Origin: Archivesica marissinica
Lineage: Eukaryota > Mollusca > Bivalvia > Venerida > Vesicomyidae
Direction: 5' to 3'
NCBI GenBank assembly: GCA_014843695.1
Contig: CM026402.1
Span: 15,439,037 to 15,503,036, forward strand
DNA: 64,000 nucleotides
Position numbers and translations under genes: made by a program. This document shows positions 22,643 to 33,867 of the stretch, one piece after another. How positions within the stretch are numbered: position 1 is the first letter of the stretch; each line of letters begins with the position of its first letter. The notes beneath the pieces were generated by a model. That model was not told the DNA's origin. It made no database searches and worked only from the letters and a program-made list of their open reading frames with translations.

Positions 22643-22856
22643 TCACAGACGCTTGGGATCTGGACAAATGGCTTTCGGGTTCAAAACCAAAAAAACAATG
22701 ATATACTATAGGCTTGACACTATACATACAATTTAGGCCATTCCAAGCAAGTTTAAAATTGAAACCACATCACTACCAAGGCTATAAAGTGTTTTTAAAA
22801 ACCAAAAAAGAAATGTTTTTTTAGTTTTTTGGTTTTGAACCCGAACTCATTTGTCC
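22643..22856. mobile_element. MITE, second copy of the CACAGACGCTTGGG family
   Basis: The left end CACAGACGCTTGGGATCTGG is identical to the copy at 2059. The right end (reverse complement CACACACTGGACAAATGAG) has a small deletion, and the next 20 bases are nearly identical inverted copies (TTCGGGTTCAAAACCAAAAA). A SINE C follows at once, so the target duplication is not readable. Confidence 0.75.
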
Positions 22857-22869
22857 AGTGTGTGTTTTA

Positions 22870-23146
22870 CGTTTATTTATCGTCGCTACCGGTTGCCCAT
22901 ATGAGCGACGCCTCCTGAAGAGATTAGTCATTTTAGATTTTGGAGGATAGTGCAATGATACAGACAGAGACCCATTCCAGAGTCTCATCTGGTTCTTTTA
23001 CGTGCACAGTGTAAAGCACCGACACGAGACCTCGGTTTAACGTCCCATCTGAAAGACTGTTAATTTTATTAGGGTCAGACGGGGGATCGAACCTGCGATC
23101 CCTGGATTACAAGTCCAGCGTGTTACCACTGGACTACAGATCCGTC
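22870..23146 (-). mobile_element. SINE family C (tRNA-Thr-like head), copy 1
   Basis: Read on the minus strand, the head is GACGGATCTGTAGTCCAGTG with the anticodon-arm-like GCTGGACTTGTAATCCAG and B box GGTTCGATCCC. Then come TTTCAGATGGGACGTTAAAC and a terminus CGGTAGCGACGATAAATAAA. The head retains tRNA-Thr-like arms, but the SINE body follows directly, so it is not a functional tRNA gene. Confidence 0.8.
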
Positions 23147-23304
23147 ATTTGTCCTGACCCCAATCGTGTAAAACTTACTGAAACCGCCCGACTCAATTTA
23201 GGAAGTGTGCTAAATATGGTGTCAAACACTACGAAATAAATTACATGTATATATAAATGGGGTAACTGGGTCAAAAACAAGGTATATGTACTTAGGTTTT
23301 AGGT

Positions 23305-23535
23305 GGAAGTCGTGATAGCGCAGTAGTAGCGCATTCGCTTTAGGTGCGAAAGGCCCAGAGTTCGAGCCCCGCTGGAGCCATTACGATTGTGTCCTTAGGC
23401 AAGGCATTTAATTTCCACGTTGCCTCTTCTCTCGCCCTCGTGGCGATGGATTCCATCAGGAATGAGGTCTCGAGAGTGATTAATATAAGTTATAAGAACT
23501 TGTTTCGCAATCGAGCTAAAATAAATTTGTATAAA
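23305..23535 (+). mobile_element. SINE family B (GGAAGTCGTGATAGCGCAGT), copy 1
   Basis: tRNA-like head with B box AGTTCGAGCCCCG. The body includes AGGCAAGGCATTTAATTTCC and the tail GAGAGTGATTAATATAAGTT...GAACTTGTTTCGCAATCG, the same tail as family A. Other copies are at 48065 and 52911. Confidence 0.85.
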
Positions 23536-23812
23536 AAAATTAGGTTTTAGCCTTTGAATAACGTCGTATTATGAACCAATGGTATACAGTGTTGCCAACT
23601 TTGATGTGTACTGTCTATTCACCAACCCCTTCCAAGTGTATACGGGAAGGGCCGTAACTAATGTTGCTAGAAATTGTGACCTGACCCGTTTGCTTTTCTT
23701 TAATTTGTCATGCTGTGTGTTTACATGTAAAACAAATTGAGCAATATAATATGATTATGCTAAACCTAGGCCATAATTTTGGTATATAGACTGTGGTAGA
23801 CGTAAACCATTT
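23536..23812. other. Spacer in BPL_N intron 1
   Basis: No feature recognised. The end aaaccatt may be part of extended inverted ends of the following hAT element. Confidence 0.35.
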
Positions 23813-25246
23813 CAGGGGCGGTGCCAGGGGGGGTTCGGGGGGTGCGAACGAACCCCCTTTTTCAGTTAATGGTGTACGATCATATGATGAAACCCATCTC
23901 AAGGAATGCTTCATATTATCATCACCAGTCGCATAATGAGATGATTCATTTGATTGGCCACTCCATCATCCAAGCAGATATTATTACAGAGATTAAGAAA
24001 TCAGGTTTTCACACTGTAATGGTGGATGAGGTAACATCAAGCAATGATGAAATTCTATCAGTTTGCTTTCGCTTTGTAGACGAAGTGAAACAGATACGAG
24101 AGGAGTTCGTTGAGTTCATCAACATTCATAGAATTACTGGCGAAGCTATCGCTAATGCCATCCTGGAGTTCCATAAAAACGTTGGTTTGGATATTCATCA
24201 GCTTCGGGGGCAGTGTTATGATGGTGCCTCAATCATGTCTAGCGAGAAGAAAGGCGTATCTGGAATCATTTCACAGCATGCACCAAATGCTCCATATACC
24301 CATTACAATGGACATATTCTTAATATTTCCATTGCCGCTAGCTGTAAAGCTAATAACATACAGCATGTGATTGCTACCATGAAGGATGTAGCTCTTCAAC
24401 TACTCTCCAAAACTGGAAAGGCTCATATAAATGATAGCGGAAAAACGTCACGTTCACAATGCCACCACTAGAAACGTGATAATTGGCATGTGCAAGACCC
24501 GTTGGTCGGAGCGCGATACCGCTTATGAGCATTTCTACCTGGCCCTACCATTCCTGGTAGAGTGCTTTAATATCATCAGTGGTACTCACCCGGACATGGA
24601 TGATTTTGATAAGGCGTTTACGGAAGGCTGGGACTCGAAATCAAGGAAAGATGCAATTGCTCACGCTAAAGCTGTGATGGATGTCGGATTTATTGTTGGT
24701 CTGGTGTCGCTGTATTACCTGTTGCACCCTCTTCACGGCGTTACCGTCTACCTTCAGGGTCGAACGATATACATTGTAAAAGCTTACCAGTTGATTGATG
24801 AAACCGCGTCTGATATGAAAGCGACAAGTGACAACGTTGAAGAAGGTTTCAAAAAGATCTACGAACAAGCCGAACGCATCGCAGAGAAACTAAACGTTGA
24901 TCCGTCTTTGCCACGCATTGCCAAACGCCAGATCTATCGTCAAAATCAGCCCGCTGATACGCCAGAAGAATATTATCGCCGTACAGTTGCCATTCCACTT
25001 CTTGACTGCATCATCAGTGAGATGGATATACGATTTAACAAACTTTCACAGAGAGCTGTGAAGCTGCTGATGCTTGTTCCTGCCATCTGTTTTACCATAC
25101 ATTTTGAGCTCTAGAATGCAGGAAATGCCATTTCAGAGCTTCCAGATTTACAATTTTCCGGGGGAGCACCCCCCTAGCAGGCTCCTGTCCTACGGGCAGT
25201 CGCACTTGCATCGAACCCCCTCCAGAAATTCCTAGCGCCGCGCCTG
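23813..25246 (+). mobile_element. Decayed hAT element (ZMYM/DUF4371 type)
   Basis: The left end is CAGGGGCGGTGCCAGG and the reverse complement of the right end is CAGGCGCGGCGCTAGG. The inverted similarity extends outward (ACCATTTC on both sides). GC-rich subterminal blocks (gggggttcggggggtgcgaa; tccgggggagcacccccc) flank the transposase remnant. No direct target duplication could be identified. It lies in intron 1 of the BPL_N gene, in the same orientation. Confidence 0.7.
23866..25114 (+). pseudogene. hAT transposase remnant with DUF4371-like domain
   Basis: The first frame (to 24471) has VMVDEVTSSNDEILSVCFRF, then REEFVEFINIHRITGEAIAN and LRGQCYDGASIMSSEKKGVS, the conserved catalytic core blocks of hAT transposases related to ZMYM1/DUF4371 proteins (Asp in VDE, Asp in YDGAS). 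A frameshift near 24430 moves to a second frame with CKTRWSERDTAYEHF (conserved TRW) and continues to FTIHFEL stop at 25112-25114. The N-terminal TTF zinc finger and the C-terminal hATC dimerisation segment are both missing, so the gene is inactive. Confidence 0.75.
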
Positions 25247-25530
25247 GAAATGGTAAAGTACATGAGATCGGTGTCTGAACAATTTCTGAAATGCTTACCA
25301 GTATACCGGAGATGGTGGTATTTTATAATGTTAAGATATATATATACATATAAGATATATTTATATATATTATATATATCGGATATAACGTTATTTCGGT
25401 AAAATAGCATCATATTCATGGAATGTGCATCTTCAGTCATAGTTAGGGGTCAGTACTAATTGACAAGACTACTGGGAATCTTGTCCAGAGTCCGAGCTCC
25501 TGTGATGTAAATTCACTGGTTTTGCATTAA

Positions 25531-26132
25531 AGCAGCATTACATCGTATGAAATAAAAGATATTTGAAAAATTCAATTTTTATGTATGGGTAGCAATGCTG
25601 CTACACATTCTAACATTATACTTTGTATGATTATGTTCATTTGGTAAACAGTGTTTTTTTGCGATAAAACAAACTCGAAACCGAAAGTAGGACTTTCCAA
25701 GTCGATCGGTCACGCACTTGTTTATAACCGGAACGCATCGTCCGCACTTGTTTACATTCGGAATGCATTGTTCCCATTTGTCCCCCGTTGTCTTTCTTAA
25801 TTAAATTACTTGAGATGTTGATTCATACCTTGTTAGCTAAGTCTTTTAGGGACATTTCTACATTCCGGCGAGGGGTTCGACATTAGAGGAAGATAGATAG
25901 ATAGTATTTCATGTTCAAAATATATACGTTGTTTTCTACATTCTCTGTTGTTTCACGCATGCGCGCTGTGCGTGTTTACATTTCGTGTGTTGATAAACAA
26001 ATTCGCGTATACGACGGTTTAAATTTATTGGAATTTTATCGTTTCTGAGCGACTATTTCGATTTTTGTAAACACACACACATTAGTATTTACAATTTACC
26101 CAAAACATCCTTTATTACGATGTAATGCTGCT
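25531..26132. mobile_element. 602-bp MITE with TTAA flanks (piggyBac-like)
   Basis: The left terminus AGCAGCATTACATCGTA and its inverted copy on the right are perfect. Both are bounded by TTAA (25527-25530 and 26133-26136), the target duplication of piggyBac elements. The interior has no ORF but shows an internal repeat (aacgcatcgtccgcacttgt / aatgcattgttcccatttgt). Confidence 0.65.
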
Positions 26133-26249
26133 TTAATAAAGTTGACAGTAGCATACTCAAACACCCACGCATTGCTTACACATATATTGTGTTAAGACAC
26201 AGTATCTAGAGTACATGTATATCATATTAGCCATTTCTTCATAGAGACT

Positions 26250-26384
26250 ATTATATCTCCATACAAACGACAGCCATTTAGCTATCATTTAGCTATCATT
26301 GCAGTGGATATGTAGTCGCCATATCTATCCCACCTCCATAGATATTACTGGGACTTCATAGAGATTTAGGTTAATATACTATTT
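26250..26384. repeat. Direct repeat pair, copy 1 (partner 26800-26905)
   Basis: About 110-135 bp, from ctattatatctccatacaaa to tattactgggacttcatag, is present here and again at 26800-26905. An additional 8-bp step (atcatttagct) is duplicated in this copy. The segment agagatttaggttaatatac follows this copy and precedes the second. The 26385-26799 spacer holds no recognised feature. Confidence 0.75.
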
Positions 26385-26799
26385 TACTTTATGCTAATTG
26401 ATGAAATACAGTGTTCTATCAGTGAGATATAATCCATATCACTCACTGCATATCACTCACTGTATTTTGCCGGACCTTTTTTTTATTATTATCTCCCTTC
26501 CCAATACACTATTCTTCACGTGTCACATGTGTCATTTAATTTTCACCGTTTACCTGGCTTCAATGACACTATTTACCTGTATTATTGTTTTTGTTATGAA
26601 ACAAATCAAAAGCGAAATACAACTGACAATGTCTCGAATTTTGTCACTGCAAATTGTAACAATAAATCCAATAAATGTTTTCATGTATTTTTCCTCGATT
26701 CAACTTTAAATTCAAGATGGCGGCAGATTTGTGTATCGACTCACGACGTATAGTCGTCAATGTATTCATCCGCGCAAAAACACAGAGATTTAGGTTAAT

Positions 26800-26905
26800 A
26801 TACTATTATATCTCCATACAAACGACAGCCATTTAGCTATCATGCAGTGGATAAATAGTCGCCATATCTATCCTACCTCCATAGATATTACTGGGACTTC
26901 ATAGT
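26800..26905. repeat. Direct repeat pair, copy 2
   Basis: Second copy of the segment at 26250-26384. It is followed by ctatgagggaaagggttaaa, which recurs at 38976 after the BPL_N gene. Confidence 0.7.
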
Positions 26906-26973
26906 GCTTCTATGAGGGAAAGGGTTAAAGCATGTGCACTGTGAAATGAATGAATTAATAATTGCATTGACAG

Positions 26974-27201
26974 GCAGACTGACCGAGGACACCAGATTGC
27001 TGGCTATTGGGGGCGGGTATGACAGAGGTTTGATACAAGCCCTAGGAGACACGGGTATGACCAACATCAAGAATTATGTGCAGTCAGGCGGGAGCTACCT
27101 GGGTATCTGTTCAGGAGCGTATTTCGCATGTGACCAGATAGAATTTGACAAGGATGGGCCACAAGAAGTTTGTGGGGAGAGATTTCTGAAATTTTATCCA
27201 G
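26974..27201 (+). CDS. BPL_N-domain protein, middle exon with the nucleophile Cys
   Basis: The exon runs from acceptor gcattgacag to donor CCAG|GTAGGT and is phase 1 on both sides. It encodes RLTEDTRLLAIGGGYDRGLI, then IKNYVQSGGSYLGICSGAYF and EVCGERFLKFYPG. The GGSYLGICxGAY block is the nucleophile elbow of the class I glutamine-amidotransferase fold in BPL_N proteins; the Cys is residue 109 counted from the ATG at 22443. GGG in place of the usual PGG is a small deviation. It has no introns, stops or frameshifts, unlike the neighbouring transposon genes. Confidence 0.85.
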
Positions 27202-27341
27202 GTAGGTTATAACCTATTCAACAAGTTTCCTAATTGGTCACCTGGTGTTTTGCAGGATATGTAGCAAACTAATAACCATATAATATGCAATGAATTGCTG
27301 TTATCTGGAATAAAATACATATTATTATGTGTGCGTCTTAT

Positions 27342-27722
27342 GTTTATTTATCGTTGCTACCGGTTGCCCATATGAGCGACGCCTCCTGAAGAGATTAGTC
27401 ATTTTAGATTTTTGGAGGATAGTGCAATGATACAGACAGAGACCCATTCCAGAGTCTCCTCTGGTTCTTTTACGTGCACGGTGTACAGCACCGACATGAG
27501 ACCTCGGTTTAAAGTTCCATCTGAAAGACTGTTAATTTTATTAAGGTCAGATGGAGGATCGAACCTGCAATCCGGAAAGACTGTTAATTTTATTAAGGTC
27601 AGACGGGGGATTGAACCTGCAATTCGGAAAGACTGTTAATTTTATTAGGGTCAGACGGGGGAGCGAACCTGCAATCCCTGGATTACCAGTCCAGCGTGTT
27701 ACCACTGGACTACAGATCCGTC
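27342..27722 (-). mobile_element. SINE family C, copy 2, with internal triplication
   Basis: As the copy at 22870, but a 52-bp segment (aaagactgttaattttatta + ggtcagacgggggatcgaac + ctgcaat) is present three times in tandem between 27530 and 27680. It starts 140 bp after the donor of the middle BPL_N exon. Confidence 0.8.
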
Positions 27723-27897
27723 TGCATATTATTATATCGTATGGTTATATTACTTAGTTTATTATGACTTGACTTGGCTCCAAATATTACAAAACACCAG
27801 GTGACCGATTAGTAATTTTGTTGAGTGTACAGTCAATCCTGTCTGTGTCTGTCGCAAGAATATCAAAACATGATCGGTGTTAAAAAAGTATAAACTA

Positions 27898-28131
27898 AAT
27901 TTAACTTTATTTATTCTACAATGATGGGAAACAAGCTTTAACAACTTATATTAATCACTCCCTTTGACGATGATGAAAGTGTATATGTGTGGGAGCAAAC
28001 TGGAGTACTCGGAGCAAAACCACCTGTCCGATCCGGCGACGACCATCTCACATTGGCTACTTCTCAGTCTGAGGTTTGAACCCGGATTGCATTGGTGAGA
28101 AGCAAGTGTTCTACCCACTGAGGTTAACAGA
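27898..28131 (-). mobile_element. SINE family A, copy 5 (diverged)
   Basis: The complement of the tail (AACTTTATTTATTCTACAA, AACAACTTATATTAATCACT) and of the B box (TTTGAACCCGGATTGC) are clear. The head and middle have deletions. Confidence 0.75.
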
Positions 28132-28453
28132 TAGCTGCAATAGTTCTTGCTCTTGTTCCATAGCATGCTTGTGTAGAACACAGTACATTATATCTCACTT
28201 TGATGTATCATCCAAAACACTTTAGAATTAATTTATTCAGATATCATTGTATATCAGGGATGGGTATAGGACCACTGTTCAAACCCTATTATTGTACATC
28301 TATCAGGGATGGGTATAGGACCACTGTTCAAACCCTATTATTGTATATCTATCAGGGATGGGTATAGGACCACTGTTCAACCCCTATTATTGTATATATA
28401 TCAGGGATGGGTATAGAACCACAGTTCAAACCCTGTCATTGTATATCAGGGAT

Positions 28454-28545
28454 CACAGGGATTCGGCACGTTTGGGGGTACTAGTATATATATTTAAGTA
28501 CTTAAATATATATACTAGTACCCCCAAACGTGCCGAATCCCTGTG
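28454..28545. mobile_element. Perfect 92-bp palindromic MITE with 8-bp target duplication
   Basis: Two 46-bp arms starting CACAGGGATTCGGCACGTTT meet at TTTAAGT|ACTTAAA without a spacer or mismatch. The target duplication TCAGGGAT is at 28446-28453 and 28546-28553 and lies within a minisatellite unit, so insertion followed array formation here. A sister copy is at 43334. Confidence 0.95.
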
Positions 28546-31080
28546 TCAGGGATGGGTATAGGACCACAGTTCAAACCCTGTCATTGTATATCAGGGATGG
28601 GTATAAGACCACTGTTCAAACCCTATCATTGTATGTATATCAGGGATGGGTATAGGACCACCGTTCAAACCCTATTATTGTATATCTATCAGGGATGGGT
28701 ATAGGACCACCGTTCAAACCCTATTATTGTATATCTATCAGGGATGGGTATAGGACCACCGTTCAAACCCTATTATTGTACATCTATCAGGGATGGGTAT
28801 AGGACCACCGTTCAAACCCTATTATTGTATATCTATCAGGGATGGGTATAGGACCACCGTTCAAACCCTATTATTGTACATCTATCAGGGATGGGTATAG
28901 GACCACCGTTCAAACCCTATTATTGTACATCTATCAGGGATGGGTATAGGACCACCGTTCAAACCCTATTATTGTATATCTATCAGGGATGGGTATAGGA
29001 CCACCGTTCAAACCCTATTATTGTATATATATCAGGGATGGGTATAGGACCACCATTCAAACCCTATTATTGTATATATATCGGGGATGTGTATAGGACC
29101 ACCGTTCAAACCCTATCATTGTATATATATCAGGGATGGGTATAGGACCACCGTTCAAACCCTATTATTGTATATATATCAGGGATGGGTATAGGACCAC
29201 TGTTCAAACCCTATTATTGTATATATATCAGGGATGGGTATAGGACCACTGTTCAAACCCTATTATTGTATATATATCAGGGATGGGTATAGGACCACTG
29301 TTCAAACCCTATTATTGTATATCTATCAGGGATGGGTATAGGACCACTGTTCAACCTATTATTGTATATCTATCAGGGATGGGTATAGGACCACTGTTCA
29401 AACCCTATTATTGTATATATATCAGGGATGGGTATAGGACCACTGTTCAACCCTATTATTGTATATCTATCAGGGATGGGTATAGGACCACTGTTCAAAC
29501 CCTATTATTGTATATATATCAGGGATGGGTATAGGACCACTGTTCAAACCCTATTATTGTATATATATCAGGGATGGGTATAGGACCACTGTTCAAACCC
29601 TATTATTGTATATATCAGGGATGGGTATAGGACCACTGTTCAAACCCTATTATTGTATATATATCAGGGATGGGTATAGGACCACTGTTCAAACCCTATT
29701 ATTGTATATATATCAGGGATGGGTATAGGACCACTGTTCAAACCCTATCATTGTATATATATCAGGGATGGGTATAGGACCACTGTTCATACCCTATTAT
29801 TGTATATATATCAGGGATGGGTATAGGACCACTGTTCAAACCCTATCATTGTATATCAGGGATGGGTATAGAACCACTGTTCATACCCTATTATTGTACA
29901 TCTATCAGGGATGGGTATAGGACCACTGTTCAACCCTATTATTGTACATCTATCAGGGATGGGTATAGGACCACTGTTCAAACCCTATTATTGTATATCT
30001 ATCAGGGATGTGTATAGGACCACTGTTCAACCCCTGTCATTGTATATCAGGGATGGGTATAGGACCACTGTTCATACCCTATTATTGTATATATATCAGG
30101 GATGGGTATAGGACCACCGTTCAAACCCTATTATTGTATATATATCAGGGATGGGTATAGGACCACCGTTCAAACCCTATTATTGTATTATCAGGGATGG
30201 GTATAGGACCACTGTTCAACCCTATTATTGTACATCTATCAGGGATGGGTATAGGACCACTGTTCAAACCCTATTATTGTATATCTATCAGGGATGGGTA
30301 TAGGACCACTGTTCATACCCTATTATTGTATATCTATCAGGGATGGGTATAGGACCACTGTTCATACCCTATTATTGTATATATATCAGGGATGGGTATA
30401 GGACCACTGTTCAAACCCTATCATTGTATATATATCAGGGATGGGTATAGGACCACTGTTCAAACCCTATTATTGTATATATATCAGGGATGGGTATAGG
30501 ACCACTGTTCAAACCCTATTATTGTATATATATCAGGGATGGGTATAGGACCACTGGTCAAACCCTATTATTGTATATATATCAGGGATGGGTATAGGAC
30601 CACTGTTCAAACCCTATCATTGTATATATATCAGGGATGGGTATAGAACCACTGTTCATACCCTATTATTGTATATATATCAGGGATGGGTATAGGACCA
30701 CTGTTCAAACCCTATCATTGTATATCAGGGATGGGTATAGAACCACTGTTCATACCCTATTATTGTACATCTATCAGGGATGGGTATAGGACCACTGTTC
30801 AAACCCTATCATTGTATATCTATCAGGGATGGGTATAGAACCACTGTTCATACCCTATCATTGTATATATATCAGGGATGGGTATAGGACCACTGTTCAA
30901 CCCTATCATTGTATATATATCTGGGATGGGTATAGGACCACTGTTCATACCCTATTATTGTATATATATTAGGGATGGGTATAGGACCACTGTTCAACCC
31001 TATCATTGTATATATATCTGGGATGGGTATAGGACCACTGTTCAAACCCTATCATTGTATATATATCAGGGATGGGTATA

Positions 31081-31348
31081 GGTTATGTTATATTTTGGGT
31101 TTTACGCCTGCATCAGCACCATTTCGGGCTATATCGCCGGCGGGCAGTTTACTTAACAACACCTTTCCTGGGCAGGCTCCAGCGGTTAACCAGTACTTGG
31201 GTGCACCAACCTCCGTAAGAAACTGCCAACTTTTTCATATAAATGAGACACGGTCTGAGTGGGGGCTCGAACCCGTGACCATCAGTGATGATAGGTTACA
31301 GTGGTATACAAGTCAGCGACCGTAACCACTCGACCACGGAGGCGGACT
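31081..31348 (-). mobile_element. SINE family D, copy 3, inside the 49-bp array
   Basis: Full length: the minus-strand head is GTCCGCCTCCGTGGTCGAGT, the B box region GGTTCGAGCCC, and the distal end GGTGCTGATGCAGGCGTAAA. The array motif ggatgggtat occurs on both sides (31070-31079 and 31349-31358) as a target duplication. Confidence 0.9.
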
Positions 31349-33599
31349 GGATGGGTATTGGACCACCGTTCAAACCCTATCATTGTATGTATATCAGGGA
31401 TGGGTATAGGACCACTGTTCAAACCCTATCATTGTATATATATCAGGGATGGGTATAGGACCACTGTTCAAACCCTATCATTGTATATCAGGGATGGGTA
31501 TAGGACCACTGTTCAACCCTATTATTGTATATCTATCAGGGATGGGTATAGGACCACCGTTCAAACCCTATTATTGTATATATATCAGGGATGGGTATAG
31601 AACCACTGTTCAAACCCTATCATTGTATATATATCAGGGATGGGTATAGGACCACCGTTCAAACCCTATTATTGTATATCTATCAGGGATGGGTATAGGA
31701 CCACCGTTCAAACCCTATCATTGTATATATATCAGGGATGGGTATAGGACCACTGTTCAAACCCTATTATTGTATATATATCAGGGATGGGTTTAGGACC
31801 ACTGTTCAAACCCTATTATTGTATATCAATCAGGAATGGGTATAGGACCACCGTTCAAACCCTATCATTGTATATCTATCAGGGATGGGTATAGGACCAC
31901 TGTTCAAACCCTATCATTGTATATCAATCAGGAATGGGTATAGGACCACCGTTCAAACCCTATCATTGTATATCTATCAGGAATGGGTATAGGACCACTG
32001 TTCAAACCCTATCATTGTATATCAATCAGGAATGGGTATAGGACCACCGTTCAAACCCTATCATTGTATATCTATCAGGAATGGGTATAGGACCACTGTT
32101 CAAACCCTATCATTGTATATCAATCAGGAATGGGTATAGGACCACCGTTCAAACCCTATCATTGTATATCTATCAGGAATGGGTATAGGACCACTGTTCA
32201 AACCCTATCATTGTATATCAATCAGGAATGGGTATAGGACCACCGTTCAAACCCTATCATTGTATATCTATCAGGAATGGGTATAGGACCACTGTTCAAA
32301 CCCTATCATTGTATATCAATCAGGAATGGGTATAGGACCACCGTTCAAACCCTATCATTGTATATCAGGAATGGGTATAGGACCACTGTTCAAACCCTAT
32401 CATTGTATATCAATCAGGAATGGGTATAGGACCACCGTTCAAACCCTATCATTGTTATATATCAGGGATGGGTATAGGACCAGCGTTCAAACCCTATTAT
32501 TGTATATCTATCAGGGATGTGTATAGGACCACTGTTCAACCCTATTATTGTACATCTATCAGGGATGGGTATAGGACCACTGTTCATACCCTATTATTGT
32601 ATATCTATCAGGGATGGGTATAGGACAACTGTTCATACCCTATTATTGTATATCTATCAGGGATGGGTATAGGACCACTGTTCATACCCTATTATTGTAT
32701 ATATATCAGGGATGGGTATAGGACCACTGTTCATACCCTATTATTGTATATCTATCAGGGATGTGTATAGGACCACTGTTCAACCCTATTATTGTACATC
32801 TATCAGGGATGGGTATAGGACCACTGTTCATACCCTATTATTGTATATCTATCAGGGATGGGTATAGGACAACTGTTCATACCCTATTATTGTATATCTA
32901 TCAGGGATGGGTATAGGACCACTGTTCAAACCCTATTATTGTATATATATCAGGGATGGGTATAGGACCACTGTTCATACCCTATTATTGTATATCTATC
33001 AGGGATGGGTATAAGACAACTGTTCATACCCTATTATTGTATATCTATCAGGGATGGGTATAGGACAACTGTTCAACCCTATTATTGTACATCTATCAGG
33101 GATGGGTATAGGACCACTGTTCATACCCTATTATTGTATATCTATCAGGGATGGGTATAGGACCACTGTTCAAACCCTATTATTGTATATCTATCAGGGA
33201 TGGGTATAGGACCACTGTTCAATCCCTATTATTGTATATCTATCAGGGATGGGTATAGGACCACTGTTCAAACCCTATTATTGTATATCTATCAGGGATG
33301 GGTATAGGACCACTGTTCAAACCCTATTATTGTACATCTATCAGGGATGGGTATAGGACCACTGTTCAAACCCTATTATTGTATATCTATCAGGGATGGG
33401 TATAGGACCACTGTTCAACCCTATCATTGTATATATATCTGGGATGGGTATAGGACCACTGTTCATACCCTATTATTGTATATATATTAGGGATGGGTAT
33501 AGGACCACTGTTCAACCCTATCATTGTATATATATCTGGGATGGGTATAGGACCACTGTTCAAACCCTATCATTGTATATATATCAGGGATGGGTATAG

Positions 33600-33867
33600 G
33601 TTATGTTATATTTCGGGTTTTACGCCTGCATCAGCACCATTTCGGGCTATATCGCCGGCGGGCAGTTTACTTAACAACACCTTTCCTGGGCAGGCTCCAG
33701 CGGTTAACCAGTACTTGGGTGCACCAACCTCCGTAAGAAACTGCCAACTTTTTCATATAAATGAGACACGGTCTGAGTGGGGGCTCGAACCCGTGACCAT
33801 CAGTGATGATAGGTTACAGTGGTATACAAGTCAGCGACCGTAACCACTCGACCACGGAGGCGGACTG
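33600..33867 (-). mobile_element. SINE family D, copy 4 (duplicate of copy 3)
   Basis: Nearly identical to the copy at 31081, with the same flanking units at a constant offset of about 2518-2519 bp. It arose by segmental duplication, not by new insertion. Confidence 0.9.

Noticed and set aside
23040..23146. Functional tRNA-Thr gene (also 27660-27722 and 42440-42505)
   Set aside because: The tRNA-like arms are followed directly by a conserved SINE body in each copy, and the acceptor stem does not close; these are SINE heads.
26398..26753. ORFs of 103 and 77 codons in BPL_N intron 1
   Set aside because: They overlap in different frames, have no motif, and lie between two copies of a direct repeat.
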